A stretch of DNA of 64,000 bases from Fluviicola sp. (GCA_029866325.1 JARWZO010000027.1:1-64000), one strand, 5' to 3'; counted from the first letter of the stretch, positions 8,544 through 18,890 are shown. Program-made: numbers and translations. Notes: generated by a model not told the origin, from the letters alone.

Positions 8544-9502
8544 TCCGTTCCTAGCGGAAAAGTTTCTTTTTTCACGATTTTATTCCCCGAATAAAACGAA
8601 ATGATTTGTGATTTGGAATAGGTGTCGTACCGGATGGTTTTAGTACAAACGCCTTTTTCGAAGTAATAACTCATGTTTATTTTTCCGTTGAAAAAACACT
8701 CGTCTAGTCGCGTTAATTCGCCGTTGCTGTAATGATATATTTCTCTGTCGCCAACTTGGATTGAAGTCGATGCATTTTCATTAGAATTGATAGTCAACGG
8801 AATGTTTAATGTATCAAGACTGTTATAAGCGAAATCCATCGTATGGCTGATAGAGTGTTTACCACCATAGATGTTCTTCACGACAATCATCGCTTCGATA
8901 CATTCATTCGGAAGGCAACCTGTCAAACTGACTTCACGGCGTTTTCCTGTAGAATCGATTACTTCCAGTTTCACAAATAAAATTTCTTTGTTGACGGAAT
9001 AATAATATGGATAATCAAGGTGTAACGGTTTATGCCCGGCATTGAGAAATTGTATGCGAAGCGTATCCATTTCGTTGAAAGCAAGCGGTTTCGTAGTCAG
9101 TTGAGTTGGCGATGCTTGAACGGTTGTCTGAGGTAGAATGATTTGATATTTTATTGGCATCAAAATAGTATTCTCTGCGTCGCGATAGCTATAGTTCACT
9201 AAAAGTGTTCTGTTTCGTGGTCCAATATAGTCAGCGGAGTAAACAAACGTGATAATGCCTTTCTTTCCGGGAGCAATTGGTTCTCGTGGATATTCGGCAA
9301 ACGTTCCTCCGTCTCCGGTAGAGCTGCTGGTAATGATCACAGGTTCAGTTCCTGTATTCGTCACCTCAAGTTTTAATTTACCCGTGCCTGAATGTTGAAC
9401 AATGTTTCCCAGATCAACTTTTTTCTGCTCGAATACCAAAACATCCTGTGCGCTTAACGATACATTGAAACCGAAAATAAAACCAATTATCAGACCTTTC
9501 AT
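8540..9502 (-). CDS. DUF1573-domain secreted protein
   Basis: The product is about 320 residues starting 'MKGLIIGFIFGFNVSLSAQ', a signal peptide. An Ig-like DUF1573 domain follows at about residues 20-115 ('VDLGNIVQHSGTGKLKLEVT', 'APGKKGIITFVYSADYIGP'). The C-terminal 60 residues hold a short YwqK-like pattern ('GELTRLDECFFNGKINMSYY'). A GTG five codons upstream is an alternative start, but the ATG gives a cleaner signal peptide. Function is unknown; an envelope or secreted location is predicted. Confidence 0.8.
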   Translation of the reverse strand: MKGLIIGFIFGFNVSLSAQDVLVFEQKKVDLGNIVQHSGTGKLKLEVTNTGTEPVIITSSSTGDGGTFAEYPREPIAPGKKGIITFVYSADYIGPRNRTLLVNYSYRDAENTILMPIKYQIILPQTTVQASPTQLTTKPLAFNEMDTLRIQFLNAGHKPLHLDYPYYYSVNKEILFVKLEVIDSTGKRREVSLTGCLPNECIEAMIVVKNIYGGKHSISHTMDFAYNSLDTLNIPLTINSNENASTSIQVGDREIYHYSNGELTRLDECFFNGKINMSYYFEKGVCTKTIRYDTYSKSQIISFYSGNKIVKKETFPLGTD

Positions 9503-9565
9503 CTGTTTTTTTGCCACAAGATAAAGCCACTTTATGCGTGAAAAGTCATCGTTAACACAATTTTA

Positions 9566-10141
9566 TCACGCAGCAATTTTCCGCACCATGAAATACATAA
9601 ATTCTTCCTTATTCGGAATGGCTATCTTTCCATAAGTTTCAAACCCGAATCGCTCAAACATCACCTGTGTTTGTCGGCTGGAAGTTTGTGCATAAACGGG
9701 CAACTGCATGATTTCGCTCATCTTGAACAATTCGTCGCGTAGCTGAATGACTTGCGATTGACCATTACGCTGTTCATCGGTTAATAAGAGCATAAAGAAT
9801 AAATGAGGTTCTGTTGGCAAGAGTTGTTGTGTTTTGTTCCGGAATCGTCGCATAGCACCAATACGTTTCAGTGAAAACACAAAGAGTGAAGGCCACCAAT
9901 CGGTTCGCTGGCGCTGATCACTTTCGTTGGAAATCGGAACAATGACCGCCAAACCATGGCCTTCTTCGCTGATCAAGACGCCGTTTTTTCGACTTAAATA
10001 TCGAGCGCATTGTTTCACAAATAGATTAAATCGCCAACCGTTGAGGCGTTTTCCAAAAAGGGTATGGATACGTTGGTTATTGCGAATGGCCTCACCAATC
10101 ATCGTACATACGCCTGAGCGTTCGATTAATTGTGGTTTCAT
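9566..10141 (-). CDS. GNAT-like N-acetyltransferase
   Basis: About 191 residues from the ATG 'MKPQLIERSGVC'; an upstream in-frame start at 10186 is less likely. The C-terminal half has the GNAT pattern of a beta strand, helix and 'MFERFGFETYG' ending in 'MYFMVRKI'. The acetyl-CoA binding loop is poorly conserved, so this could be a divergent member. The substrate is unknown. Confidence 0.65.
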   Translation of the reverse strand: MKPQLIERSGVCTMIGEAIRNNQRIHTLFGKRLNGWRFNLFVKQCARYLSRKNGVLISEEGHGLAVIVPISNESDQRQRTDWWPSLFVFSLKRIGAMRRFRNKTQQLLPTEPHLFFMLLLTDEQRNGQSQVIQLRDELFKMSEIMQLPVYAQTSSRQTQVMFERFGFETYGKIAIPNKEEFMYFMVRKIAA

Positions 10142-10261
10142 GTCTCTGGGTTTTAGTAACACGAAAATTACCACCTTCAAACGCAACGATTGTAGCTCAA
10201 AAGCTTACTTGATTTTCGGGAGTTGCGGTATTCCGTACAAATAACTGGAATGTTTTTTGTC

Positions 10262-12235
10262 TTAGAAGAAAATACGTTTAATAATTGTTTGGCTTCCGTC
10301 AGCGGCAGTTATACGCAAAATGTATACTTGCTGACCGTTTGAATTGATTCGTATTTCTCGCATACTTTCATTGATTTCTTGCGGTGAATGAATCAGTTGC
10401 CCGGTAATTGTAAAGAGTTCAACCTTGGCATCAGAATCAACTAATTGAAGGGTCAAAACTCCGCCATCATACCCGTAACTTTTTAGTAAACCTTGATTAT
10501 CAAAGTCGCAAAAAACACCAGAAATTAGATCAGAAAACTCAGCTGTACCATCTTGATCTACCATTTTCAAGCGGTAATAAACCAGGGTGTTTTCATCCTC
10601 AGATGGAAGATCAAACGAATAATGTTGCGTAACTGTGGATTCACCGATTACGTCCACAATTCCTAATGAAGTAAAGTCATTCAAATCGTAACTTTTCTCG
10701 ATTTCATAGTAATCGAAACGATATTCGGATTCTGATGTCCAATTGAGTTGTTCATGATCATCCTCACAGTCGATAGTGAAGGAGGATAATTCAACTGGTA
10801 AAGCAGCCGGAATATTGAGCTTTGCTACAAATAAATCAGCGAAACCATTAGAAGGTAATGCTACATTAAATGTTGTGCCAACTGTACTTTGACCTGTAAT
10901 CCAGTAATTATTACTTCCTGCGAAGGCAATTGCTCTTCCAGCTGCAAGAGATGTTTGTGGACCAGCAGTATTGGTGTTTTTAGTAACCCATTGCACAGTA
11001 CCAGCACCAGCGGCATACTTTACAACAAACAGATCATCAAATGCAGCACTATTGGTGTTGGTAAGGGGTAAACCGTTAAATGTTGTTGGGTTAGTCACGT
11101 ATTGTCCCGTAATAAGTACAGAACCATTACCATCTACTGCAATTCCATTTGCTCTATCAAGACCGGTTCCAACAGCAGCTCTCGCCCATACAAAACCGTT
11201 GGTAGAAACAGAATAACTTCCCCACCAAGCGTCTTGAATACCTGCTGAAGATGCTGTTAATGGGATCCCACCAGGTAATGTCATATTATTCGTAAAAGCA
11301 CCACATACCATAACATTAGTAGTACTCGGATCGTAAGCACAGGCTATCGCATCATCGGTTGTTGCTGAACCAGATCCAACAGCTCCAAGCCATGCGCCAG
11401 TAGCCGAATTTAATTCAAGTACACACATATCAATACCACCAACCGAGGTAACGTTGAATCCTCCAAAAGTGGCCAATCCCGTATTTGTAGTGCTTGCAAC
11501 AACAAGTTCCGTTGTATTGAGATCATAACAGATTCCTCCGCCAAGTGTTCCATCATTTGTAGTAGAACCACCGCTAGCCATCCATACACAAGCTCCAGTA
11601 GTCGGATTAAGTCTGCTTACAAAAATATCGCTACCGCCAAGAGAAACATTTCCACAAGCTCCACTCATGGTTAAGTTAAAAGATCCCAATAGATAAGGAT
11701 TACCACTCGGGTCAAGACACATGGCTACTCCGGTATCCACATTACCTGTTCCTCCCATACTAACCGCCCACGTCCATGCGCCGGTAGTGCAATTGAGTTT
11801 GGCTACAAATGCATCAATACCAGATCCACCATTAGGAGTAAGGTTTGTTGCACCAAATGCTGTAGCAGCACCATTATAACTTCCTGTTACATATACATTG
11901 ACACCATCGGTACAGATTCCACCATTAGGAGAGCCATTATCGGCAGCAATACCACCAGCGCGCACAGCCCAACGATAAACTCCTGCAGAAGTGTAGCTCG
12001 CAATGAAAATATCGTTACTACCATTTGAAGTAAGATTGGCAGTGCCAGCTCCTAGGTCAAAATCAACGGTATTGGAAAATGAGCCTGTCACATAAACATT
12101 ACCGGTTGCATCAACACAGATAGCTTTACCGTTTTCAGCATTTGCTGAACCACCCGCACCTGCAAAAGTCCAAGTCTGAGCTTGAAGACTTAAGTTTATG
12201 CTTAAAATTGCAAAAAGTGAAAGTATTTTTTTCAT
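10262..12235 (-). CDS. T9SS type A secreted protein with SBBP-type beta-propeller
   Basis: The 657-residue protein has a signal peptide ('MKKILSLFAILSINLSLQAQ') and repeated propeller blades of the form 'GGICTDGVNVYVTGSYNG' over about residues 20-475. A fibronectin-like spacer ('ELSSFTIDCEDDHEQLNWTS') follows at about 485-580. It ends in a type A sorting domain of the kind 'VELFTITGQLIHSP...QTIIKRIFF'. Export through the Sec and type IX systems to the cell surface or medium is expected. Its propeller is nearly identical to the start of the neighbouring giant gene, indicating recent tandem duplication. Confidence 0.88.
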   Translation of the reverse strand: MKKILSLFAILSINLSLQAQTWTFAGAGGSANAENGKAICVDATGNVYVTGSFSNTVDFDLGAGTANLTSNGSNDIFIASYTSAGVYRWAVRAGGIAADNGSPNGGICTDGVNVYVTGSYNGAATAFGATNLTPNGGSGIDAFVAKLNCTTGAWTWAVSMGGTGNVDTGVAMCLDPSGNPYLLGSFNLTMSGACGNVSLGGSDIFVSRLNPTTGACVWMASGGSTTNDGTLGGGICYDLNTTELVVASTTNTGLATFGGFNVTSVGGIDMCVLELNSATGAWLGAVGSGSATTDDAIACAYDPSTTNVMVCGAFTNNMTLPGGIPLTASSAGIQDAWWGSYSVSTNGFVWARAAVGTGLDRANGIAVDGNGSVLITGQYVTNPTTFNGLPLTNTNSAAFDDLFVVKYAAGAGTVQWVTKNTNTAGPQTSLAAGRAIAFAGSNNYWITGQSTVGTTFNVALPSNGFADLFVAKLNIPAALPVELSSFTIDCEDDHEQLNWTSESEYRFDYYEIEKSYDLNDFTSLGIVDVIGESTVTQHYSFDLPSEDENTLVYYRLKMVDQDGTAEFSDLISGVFCDFDNQGLLKSYGYDGGVLTLQLVDSDAKVELFTITGQLIHSPQEINESMREIRINSNGQQVYILRITAADGSQTIIKRIFF

Positions 12236-12427
12236 GCGTGAAATAGTGTTTTTAGCTAAACCATTTTGAACGGTAAATTTAAGTTAAAATTCCCTGTTGT
12301 CCAAAAAAGGGGTAATATTATTCGATGGTTTGTGTTTGTAGTCAATTGATATTATTTGTGTTACGCTGTAATTCCTAGGTTGGGTTCGTCACCAAAAATG
12401 AAATTGGAAACAAGATTTCCTTATTAT

Positions 12428-12460
12428 AAAGCCCCATTCATTTCAATTGAATGGGGCTTT
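12428..12460 (-). terminator. Strong intrinsic terminator after the giant SprB-repeat gene
   Basis: AAAGCCCCATTCA (12428-12440) pairs perfectly with TGAATGGGGCTTT (12448-12460), a 13-bp stem with a 7-nt loop flanked by A/T runs. It lies 20 nt beyond the stop of the minus-strand giant gene and could work in both directions. Confidence 0.88.
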
Positions 12461-12479
12461 TCGATTCTTTGTTTAATTC

Positions 12480-15400
12480 TTATTGTTTCACCAAGCGTTT
12501 TACAATTGTTTGCTCGGTTGTTTTCACTCTTACAAGATAAACACCAACCGGATATGTTGTTAAATTCAGGATCGTCTCGTTAGAGAAGCGGTTCGTTTGG
12601 AGAACCTTCCCATTTGCATCCAATAATTCTAATTGCGCATCGATAGCATTGAGCTGTATAGTAACAGTTGCATCCGTTGGATTCGGGAATACATTGATAG
12701 CATCCGTGTGTTGTTCCATTAAACCTATATAATCAATGTTTACACAATCGGATGTATCCGAACAACCACCGGCATTGGTTACCACAACAGCATAATCGCC
12801 GTTTTGAGTTACAGTGAGTGTTTGCGACGTCGCACCTACGATTTCTGCGTTATTCGAACAATCAATCCATTGATAGCCAGTTCCAACCGAAGCTGTAATT
12901 GTAGCATCACCATTATCGGTTGCAACAGCTGTTGGGAAACCTGTAATGGTAAGATCAAGTACCAAGATAGAATCACAACCATTTACAGTTGTCAATGTAT
13001 CACTGTAAATACCGGTTGTTGTATAGGTTGTGCCTGTTACTACCCAAGTATAATCAACACATGCCGCAACACTTTCGGTATTAGAGACACTGTTGTTAAT
13101 CGTTAAGTTCAAGGTGATGGTAGAATCACATCCATTCACAGATTGATAGGTAGCAACATACGAGCCAGAAGATGAATAGGTTTGACCGTCTTCCACCCAA
13201 GTGTAGGTATCGCATGCTGTTGCAGTTTGATCGGTATTAGAACCGAAGAAAAGTGTCAGGTTCAAGGTTGCAATAGAATCGCATCCTGCGGCATTTGTTA
13301 ATGTTGCTGAGTAATCACCACTTGTTGTATAGGTTTGACCATCTGCACTCCACATATAGCTATCACATGCAATTACTGTATCTGCACTGCTAGTTGATGT
13401 GTTGATAGTCAATACCAAACTAGCCGTCGAATCACAACCAATTCCATTCGTCAATGTTTGGAAATAAGTTCCTGACGCGGTGTAAGTAGTTCCATTCGTC
13501 CAAGTATACGAATCACAAGCAGATGCAGTTGTTGTTGAAGTTGTGCTGTTATTAATTGTCAATACCAAAGTGGCAATTGAATCACAGCCAACAGCATTGG
13601 TCAACAATTGGCTAAATGTTCCCGATGAAGTGTATGTCGTTCCATTGGTCCACGTATACGAATCACAAGCTGTTACCGGAGTAGATGAACTACTGCTATT
13701 GTTAATCGTTAAGTTTAAGGTCAACGTTGAGTCACATCCGTTTACTGCGGTAAGATTCTGCACATAAGTTCCGGTGGTTGTGTATGTAGAACCGTTTAAT
13801 GTATAGGAATCACATGCAGTTTGCGACAATGAAGCTGTAATAGCAGCTGGCTGTGTAATCGTAAATACTTGACTTGTAGTACAACCATTGGCATCCGTCA
13901 CAGTACATGTGTAAGTTTGAGCTGTTAGCCCTGTTACAGAAACTGTACCGTCGCCAGTTGGTGTTCCCGGAGTCCAATCGTAGGTATACCCACTAGCACC
14001 ACCTGTTGGTGTATTAATACTGGCTGCGCCGTTCGAACCTCCGAAGCAAGAAACGTTTGTTTGTGAAGCCGGAGTTACCACTAAAGCGGTAGGTGCAGTA
14101 ATGGTAAAGTTTTGTGATGCAGTACAACCGTTTACATCAGTTACGGTACATGTATAAATTTGAGCCGTAAGACCTGTTACGGAAGTTGTTCCGTCTCCTG
14201 TTGGGTTTCCTGGCGTCCAGTTGTAGGTATAACCACCAGCACCGCCAGTTGGAGTATTGATACTAGCCGCACCATTTGACCCACCAAAACAAGAAACATT
14301 AGTTTGTGAAGCAGGAGTTACCACTAAAGCAGTAGGGGCAGTAATGGTAAAGTTTTGTGTTGCAGTACAACTGTTTGCATCAGTTACAGTACACGTATAA
14401 GTTTGAGCCGTAAGACCTGTTACGGAAGTTGTTCCGTCGCCAGTTGGGTTTCCTGGTGTCCAGTTGTAAGTATAACCACCGGCACCGCCTGTTGGTGTAT
14501 TGATACTTGCCGCGCCGTTCGATCCACCAAAACAAGAAACATTGGTTTGTGAAGCAGGAGTAACCACTAAAGCAGTAGGCGCTGTGATGGTGAAATTTTG
14601 TGCTGCAGTACAACCGTTCGCGTCTGTAACAGTGCAAGTGTAAGTTTGAGCCGTAAGACCTGTTACAGAAACAGTTCCGTCACCGGTTGGGTTACCGGGA
14701 GTCCAGTCGTAAGTATAACCACCGGCACCACCAGTGGCAGCATTTACAGCTGCCGCTCCATTGGAGCCTCCAAAGCACGATACATTGGTTTGCGAAGCTG
14801 CTGTTAAGGTTGGTGCTGCTATTGTTGTTACAGCAACACTAGGGGCAATGGTACAACCGTTAGCATCGGTAATGGTACAAGTATAAGTTCCTACACCAAG
14901 ATTGGTTGCCACAGATCCAGAACCTCCGGAAGGCGACCATAAGTAGGTATAACCACCGGCACCACCACTAACGCTAGAAACCGTAGCTGTACCATTGTTA
15001 ACAGTACAACCGGTCGCAGTAGATGAAATGGAGGCTGTGATAGCCATAGGGGATGTAATTGTAAAGTTCTGGCTAGCTGCACAACCATTGGCGTCTGTTA
15101 CAGTGCAAGTATAGGTTTGAGCTGTAAGTCCTGTTACGGAAACAGTACCATCACCGGTTGGGTTGCCGGGAGTCCAGTTATACGTGTATCCACCTGCACC
15201 ACCGGTTGGTGTATTGATACTCGCCGCACCATTCGATCCGCCAAAACACGAAACATTGGTTTGTGAAGCAGGAGTAACCGCAATAGCAGTTGGAGCCGTG
15301 ATTGTAAAGTTTTGAGTCGCTGTACAACTATTGGCATCTGTAACAGTGCACGTGTAAGTTGTGGCTATCAATCCTGTTACAGAAACAGTACCATCACCTG

Positions 15401-18400
15401 TCGGATTACCGGGAGTCCAGTTGTAGGTATAACCACCCGCGCCACCGGTAGGAGTATTTATGCTTGCCGCACCATTGCTACCACCAAAACAAGAAACATT
15501 GGTTTGTGAAGCCGGAGTTACCACTAAGGCAGTAGGTGCTGTAATGGTAAAGTTTTGTGTAGCAGTACAACTATTGGCATCTGTAACTGTACAAGTGTAG
15601 GTAGTGGCGCTAAGTCCAGTTACGGAAACAGTCCCATCACCGGTTGGATTACCGGGAGTCCAGTTGTAAGTGTAACCACCCGCACCACCAGTTGGTGTAT
15701 TAATACTCGCTGCACCATTCGACCCACCAAAACAAGAAACATTGGTTTGTGAAGCTGGAGTTACCACTAAAGCGGTAGGTGCCGTAATGGTAAAGTTTTG
15801 TGTAGCAGTACAACTATTGGCATCTGTTACAGTGCATGTATACGTTTGAGCGGTAAGACCTGTAACGGAAGTTGTTCCATCACCAGTCGGGTTGCCAGGA
15901 GTCCAGTTGTAAGTATAGCCACCTGCACCGCCAGTTGGTGTATTAATGCTCGCTGCACCGTTTGATCCGCCAAAGCATGAGATATTGGTTTGTGAAGCCG
16001 GAGTAACCACAATAGCAGTTGGAGCTGTAATGGTAAAGTTTTGCGTTCTTGTACAACTATTGGCATCGGTAACGGTACAAGTCCAAGTTGTGGCTGTCAA
16101 TCCTGTTACAGAAACAGTACCGTCACCGGTTGGGTTTCCGGGAGTCCAGTTATACGTGTATCCGCCTGCACCACCCGTTGGTGTATTGATACTCGCCGCA
16201 CCATTCGATCCGCCAAAACACGAAACATTGGTTTGTGAAGCAGGAGTTACTGTAATAGCCGTAGGTGCCGTAATGGTAAAGTTTTGTGTTGCGGTGCAAC
16301 TATTGGCATCTGTAACTGTACAAGTGTAGGTAGTGGCGCTAAGTCCAGTTACAGAAACGGTGCCGTCACCTGTCGGATTACCCGGAGTCCAGTTGTAAGT
16401 ATAACCACCCGCACCACCTGTTGGCGTATTGATACTTGCAGCACCGTTACTTCCACCGAAGCAGGAAACATTGGTTTGTGAAGCAGGAGTAACCACTAAA
16501 GCAGTTGGAGCAGTGATTGTAAAGTTTTGCGTCCTTGTACAACTATTGGCATCTGTAACGGTACATGTATAAGTTTGAGCCGTAAGTCCTGTTACGGAAA
16601 CAGTACCGTCACCTGTTGGATTACCCGGCGTCCAGTTGTATGTATAACCACCTGCTCCGCCCGTTGGGGTGTTGATACTGGCGGCACCGTTACTTCCACC
16701 AAAACAAGAAACATTGGTTTGTGAAGCCGGAGTTACAGTAATAGCCGTTGGAGCTGTAATGGTAAAGTTTTGCGTTCTTGTACAGCCATTGGCATCTGTT
16801 ACCGTGCATGTGTATGTTTGAGCCGAAAGTCCTGTAATAGAGGTTGTTCCGTCACCTGTTGGTGTACCCGGAGTCCAATCGTAGGTATAACCGCCTGCAC
16901 CACCTGTTGGCGTATTGATACTTGCGGCACCGTTACTTCCACCAAAGCATGAAACATTGGTTTGTGAGGCAGGAGTAACAGTTATTGCGGTTGGAGCTGT
17001 AACGGTAAAGTTTTGCGTTCTTGTACAACTGTTGGCATCTGTAACTGTACAAGTGTATGTTTGAGCCGAAAGTCCTGTTACGGAAATAGTTCCGTCACCC
17101 GTTGGGTTACCCGGTGTCCAATTGTATGTATATCCACCCGTACCACCGGTTGGTGTATTGATACTGGCAGCACCATTACTTCCACCAAAGCATGAAACGT
17201 TGGTTTGTGAATTGGGAGTAACCGTTATTGCCGGAGGTTGTGTGAGCGTAAATGTTTTTGTGATTGAAGAAGATGCTGCATCGGTAATGGTACATGTGTA
17301 AGTACCTGCGCAAAGTGAAGAAGCAGTTGCTCCTGTACCACCGGATGGAGACCAAGAATAAGTGTAAGGTGTGGTTCCTCCACTTGCAACAACTGTTGCA
17401 GAACCAGTACAGACAGCATTACAAGTAAGATTTACCTGTGATTGTGTTGCTGTAAGTGGAGGCGGGGTATTGAGTTTCGCGACAAATAAATCAGCGAAAC
17501 CATTAGAAGGTAATGCGACATTAAATGTTGTGCCAACTGTACTTTGACCTGTAGTCCAGTAATTATTACTTCCTGCATAGGCAATCGATCTTCCAGCTGC
17601 AAGAGAAGTTTGCGGACCAGCAGAATTGGTGTTTTTGGTAGCCCACATTTCAGTGCCTGCAGCTGCTGAATAGCTTACCACAAACATATCGTCAAATCCT
17701 CCACTGTTGGTGTTGGTAAGCGATAAAGCTCCAAATGTTGTTGGGTTATTAACGTATTGTCCCGTAATAAGAACTGAACCATTACCATCTACTGCAATTC
17801 CGTTTGCTCGATCAAGACCGGTTCCAACAGCAGCTCTCGCCCATACAAAACCGTTGGTAGAAACAGAATAACTCCCCCACCAAGCATCTTGAATACCTGC
17901 TGAAGACGCTGTTAAAGATATTCCGCCAGGTAATGTCATATTATTCGTAAAAGCACCACATACCATAACATTAGTAGTACTCGGATCGTAAGCACAGGCT
18001 ATCGCATCATCGGTTGTTGCTGAACCAGATCCAACAGCTCCAAGCCATGCACCTGTAGTGGAATTTAGCTCAAGTACGCACATATCAATACCTCCAACCG
18101 AGGTAACGTTGAATCCTCCAAAAGTGGCCAATCCCGTATTTGTAGTACTTGCAACAACAAGTTCCGTTGTATTGAGATCATAACAGATTCCTCCGCCAAG
18201 TGTTCCATCATTTGTAGCAGAACCACCGCTAGCCATCCATACACAAGCTCCAGTAGTCGGATTAAGTCTGCTTACAAAAATATCACTACCACCAAGAGAA
18301 ACATTGCCACAAGCTCCACTCATGGTTAAGTTAAATGATCCCAATAAATAAGGATTGCCACTGGGGTCAAGACACATGGCCACTCCAGTATCCACACTAC

Positions 18401-18890
18401 CTGTTCCTCCCATACTAACCGCCCAAGTAAATGCACCAGTAGTGCAATTGAGTTTGGCTACAAATGCGTCAGTTCCAGCACCACCATTGGGTGTAAGGCT
18501 TATTCCACCAAATAAAGTAGCAGCCCCGTTGTAACTACCTGTTACATAAACACTGACACCATCAGTACAGATCCCACCGGAAGGAGAATTATTATCGGCA
18601 GCGATACCACCAGCGCGCACAGCCCAACGATAAACTCCTGCAGAAGTGTAGCTCGCAATGAAAATATCGTTACTACCATTTGAAGTAAGATTGGCAGTAC
18701 CAGCTCCTAGGTCAAAATCAACTGTATTGGAAAATGAGCCAGTCACATAAACATTACCGGCTACATCAACACAGATAGCTTTACCGTTTTCAGCATTTGC
18801 TGAACCGCCTGCTCCTGCATAAGTCCAAGTCTGAGCTTGAAGACTTAAGTTTATGCTTAAAATTGCAAAAAGTGAAAGTATACTTTTCAT
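12480..18890 (-). CDS. Giant T9SS surface protein with SBBP propeller and SprB-like repeats
   Basis: The 2136-residue protein has the following regions: signal peptide (1-19), SBBP-type propeller (about 20-477), SprB-like repeats (about 477-1682), six repeats of about 50 residues built on 'ACDSYTWTNGTTYTSSGTF' and 'GCDSIATLVLTINNS' (about 1683-1982), an Ig-like segment (about 1983-2055) and a type A sorting domain ('INVFPNPTDATVTIQLNAID' to 'TIVKRLVKQ'). SprB-type repeats are known from gliding adhesins of Flavobacterium. The architecture suggests a long surface adhesin or fibre exported by T9SS. Each repeat carries paired cysteines that could form disulphides. No frameshift was found across the repeat array. 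Confidence 0.93.
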   Translation of the reverse strand: MKSILSLFAILSINLSLQAQTWTYAGAGGSANAENGKAICVDVAGNVYVTGSFSNTVDFDLGAGTANLTSNGSNDIFIASYTSAGVYRWAVRAGGIAADNNSPSGGICTDGVSVYVTGSYNGAATLFGGISLTPNGGAGTDAFVAKLNCTTGAFTWAVSMGGTGSVDTGVAMCLDPSGNPYLLGSFNLTMSGACGNVSLGGSDIFVSRLNPTTGACVWMASGGSATNDGTLGGGICYDLNTTELVVASTTNTGLATFGGFNVTSVGGIDMCVLELNSTTGAWLGAVGSGSATTDDAIACAYDPSTTNVMVCGAFTNNMTLPGGISLTASSAGIQDAWWGSYSVSTNGFVWARAAVGTGLDRANGIAVDGNGSVLITGQYVNNPTTFGALSLTNTNSGGFDDMFVVSYSAAAGTEMWATKNTNSAGPQTSLAAGRSIAYAGSNNYWTTGQSTVGTTFNVALPSNGFADLFVAKLNTPPPLTATQSQVNLTCNAVCTGSATVVASGGTTPYTYSWSPSGGTGATASSLCAGTYTCTITDAASSSITKTFTLTQPPAITVTPNSQTNVSCFGGSNGAASINTPTGGTGGYTYNWTPGNPTGDGTISVTGLSAQTYTCTVTDANSCTRTQNFTVTAPTAITVTPASQTNVSCFGGSNGAASINTPTGGAGGYTYDWTPGTPTGDGTTSITGLSAQTYTCTVTDANGCTRTQNFTITAPTAITVTPASQTNVSCFGGSNGAASINTPTGGAGGYTYNWTPGNPTGDGTVSVTGLTAQTYTCTVTDANSCTRTQNFTITAPTALVVTPASQTNVSCFGGSNGAASINTPTGGAGGYTYNWTPGNPTGDGTVSVTGLSATTYTCTVTDANSCTATQNFTITAPTAITVTPASQTNVSCFGGSNGAASINTPTGGAGGYTYNWTPGNPTGDGTVSVTGLTATTWTCTVTDANSCTRTQNFTITAPTAIVVTPASQTNISCFGGSNGAASINTPTGGAGGYTYNWTPGNPTGDGTTSVTGLTAQTYTCTVTDANSCTATQNFTITAPTALVVTPASQTNVSCFGGSNGAASINTPTGGAGGYTYNWTPGNPTGDGTVSVTGLSATTYTCTVTDANSCTATQNFTITAPTALVVTPASQTNVSCFGGSNGAASINTPTGGAGGYTYNWTPGNPTGDGTVSVTGLIATTYTCTVTDANSCTATQNFTITAPTAIAVTPASQTNVSCFGGSNGAASINTPTGGAGGYTYNWTPGNPTGDGTVSVTGLTAQTYTCTVTDANGCAASQNFTITSPMAITASISSTATGCTVNNGTATVSSVSGGAGGYTYLWSPSGGSGSVATNLGVGTYTCTITDANGCTIAPSVAVTTIAAPTLTAASQTNVSCFGGSNGAAAVNAATGGAGGYTYDWTPGNPTGDGTVSVTGLTAQTYTCTVTDANGCTAAQNFTITAPTALVVTPASQTNVSCFGGSNGAASINTPTGGAGGYTYNWTPGNPTGDGTTSVTGLTAQTYTCTVTDANSCTATQNFTITAPTALVVTPASQTNVSCFGGSNGAASINTPTGGAGGYTYNWTPGNPTGDGTTSVTGLTAQIYTCTVTDVNGCTASQNFTITAPTALVVTPASQTNVSCFGGSNGAASINTPTGGASGYTYDWTPGTPTGDGTVSVTGLTAQTYTCTVTDANGCTTSQVFTITQPAAITASLSQTACDSYTLNGSTYTTTGTYVQNLTAVNGCDSTLTLNLTINNSSSSSTPVTACDSYTWTNGTTYTSSGTFSQLLTNAVGCDSIATLVLTINNSTTSTTTASACDSYTWTNGTTYTASGTYFQTLTNGIGCDSTASLVLTINTSTSSADTVIACDSYMWSADGQTYTTSGDYSATLTNAAGCDSIATLNLTLFFGSNTDQTATACDTYTWVEDGQTYSSSGSYVATYQSVNGCDSTITLNLTINNSVSNTESVAACVDYTWVVTGTTYTTTGIYSDTLTTVNGCDSILVLDLTITGFPTAVATDNGDATITASVGTGYQWIDCSNNAEIVGATSQTLTVTQNGDYAVVVTNAGGCSDTSDCVNIDYIGLMEQHTDAINVFPNPTDATVTIQLNAIDAQLELLDANGKVLQTNRFSNETILNLTTYPVGVYLVRVKTTEQTIVKRLVKQ
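12945..13844 (-). repeat. Six CDSYTW-type repeats (about 150 bp each) inside the giant gene
   Basis: Six successive units each start with A-C-(D/V)-(S/T/D)-Y and end 'CDS(I/T)...L.LTI'. The units are more diverged from one another than the SprB-like units. The first reads 'ACDSYTLNGSTYTTTGTYVQ' and the last 'ACVDYTWVVTGTTYTTTGIY'. Confidence 0.85.
13845..17460 (-). repeat. SprB-like repeat array, 243-bp period
   Basis: There are thirteen near-identical 81-residue units built around 'SQTNVSCFGGSNGAA', 'GGYTYNWTPGNPTGDGT' and 'TYTCTVTDANSCT'. Two diverged units lie at the N-terminal edge (about 17232-17460) and at about 14818-15045. Unit spacing is exactly 243 bp within the two blocks, which indicates recent amplification or homogenisation and makes the region prone to copy-number change and misassembly. 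Confidence 0.93.

Noticed and set aside
14355-16952. Many 60-127-codon plus-strand frames inside the SprB-like array
   Set aside because: They recur every 243 bp as the antisense reading of the repeats and have no independent features.
13845-17460. Regularly spaced 243-bp repeats considered as a CRISPR or other non-coding array
   Set aside because: The repeats are in frame in one intact coding sequence and encode SprB-like units; there are no short spacers and no cas genes.
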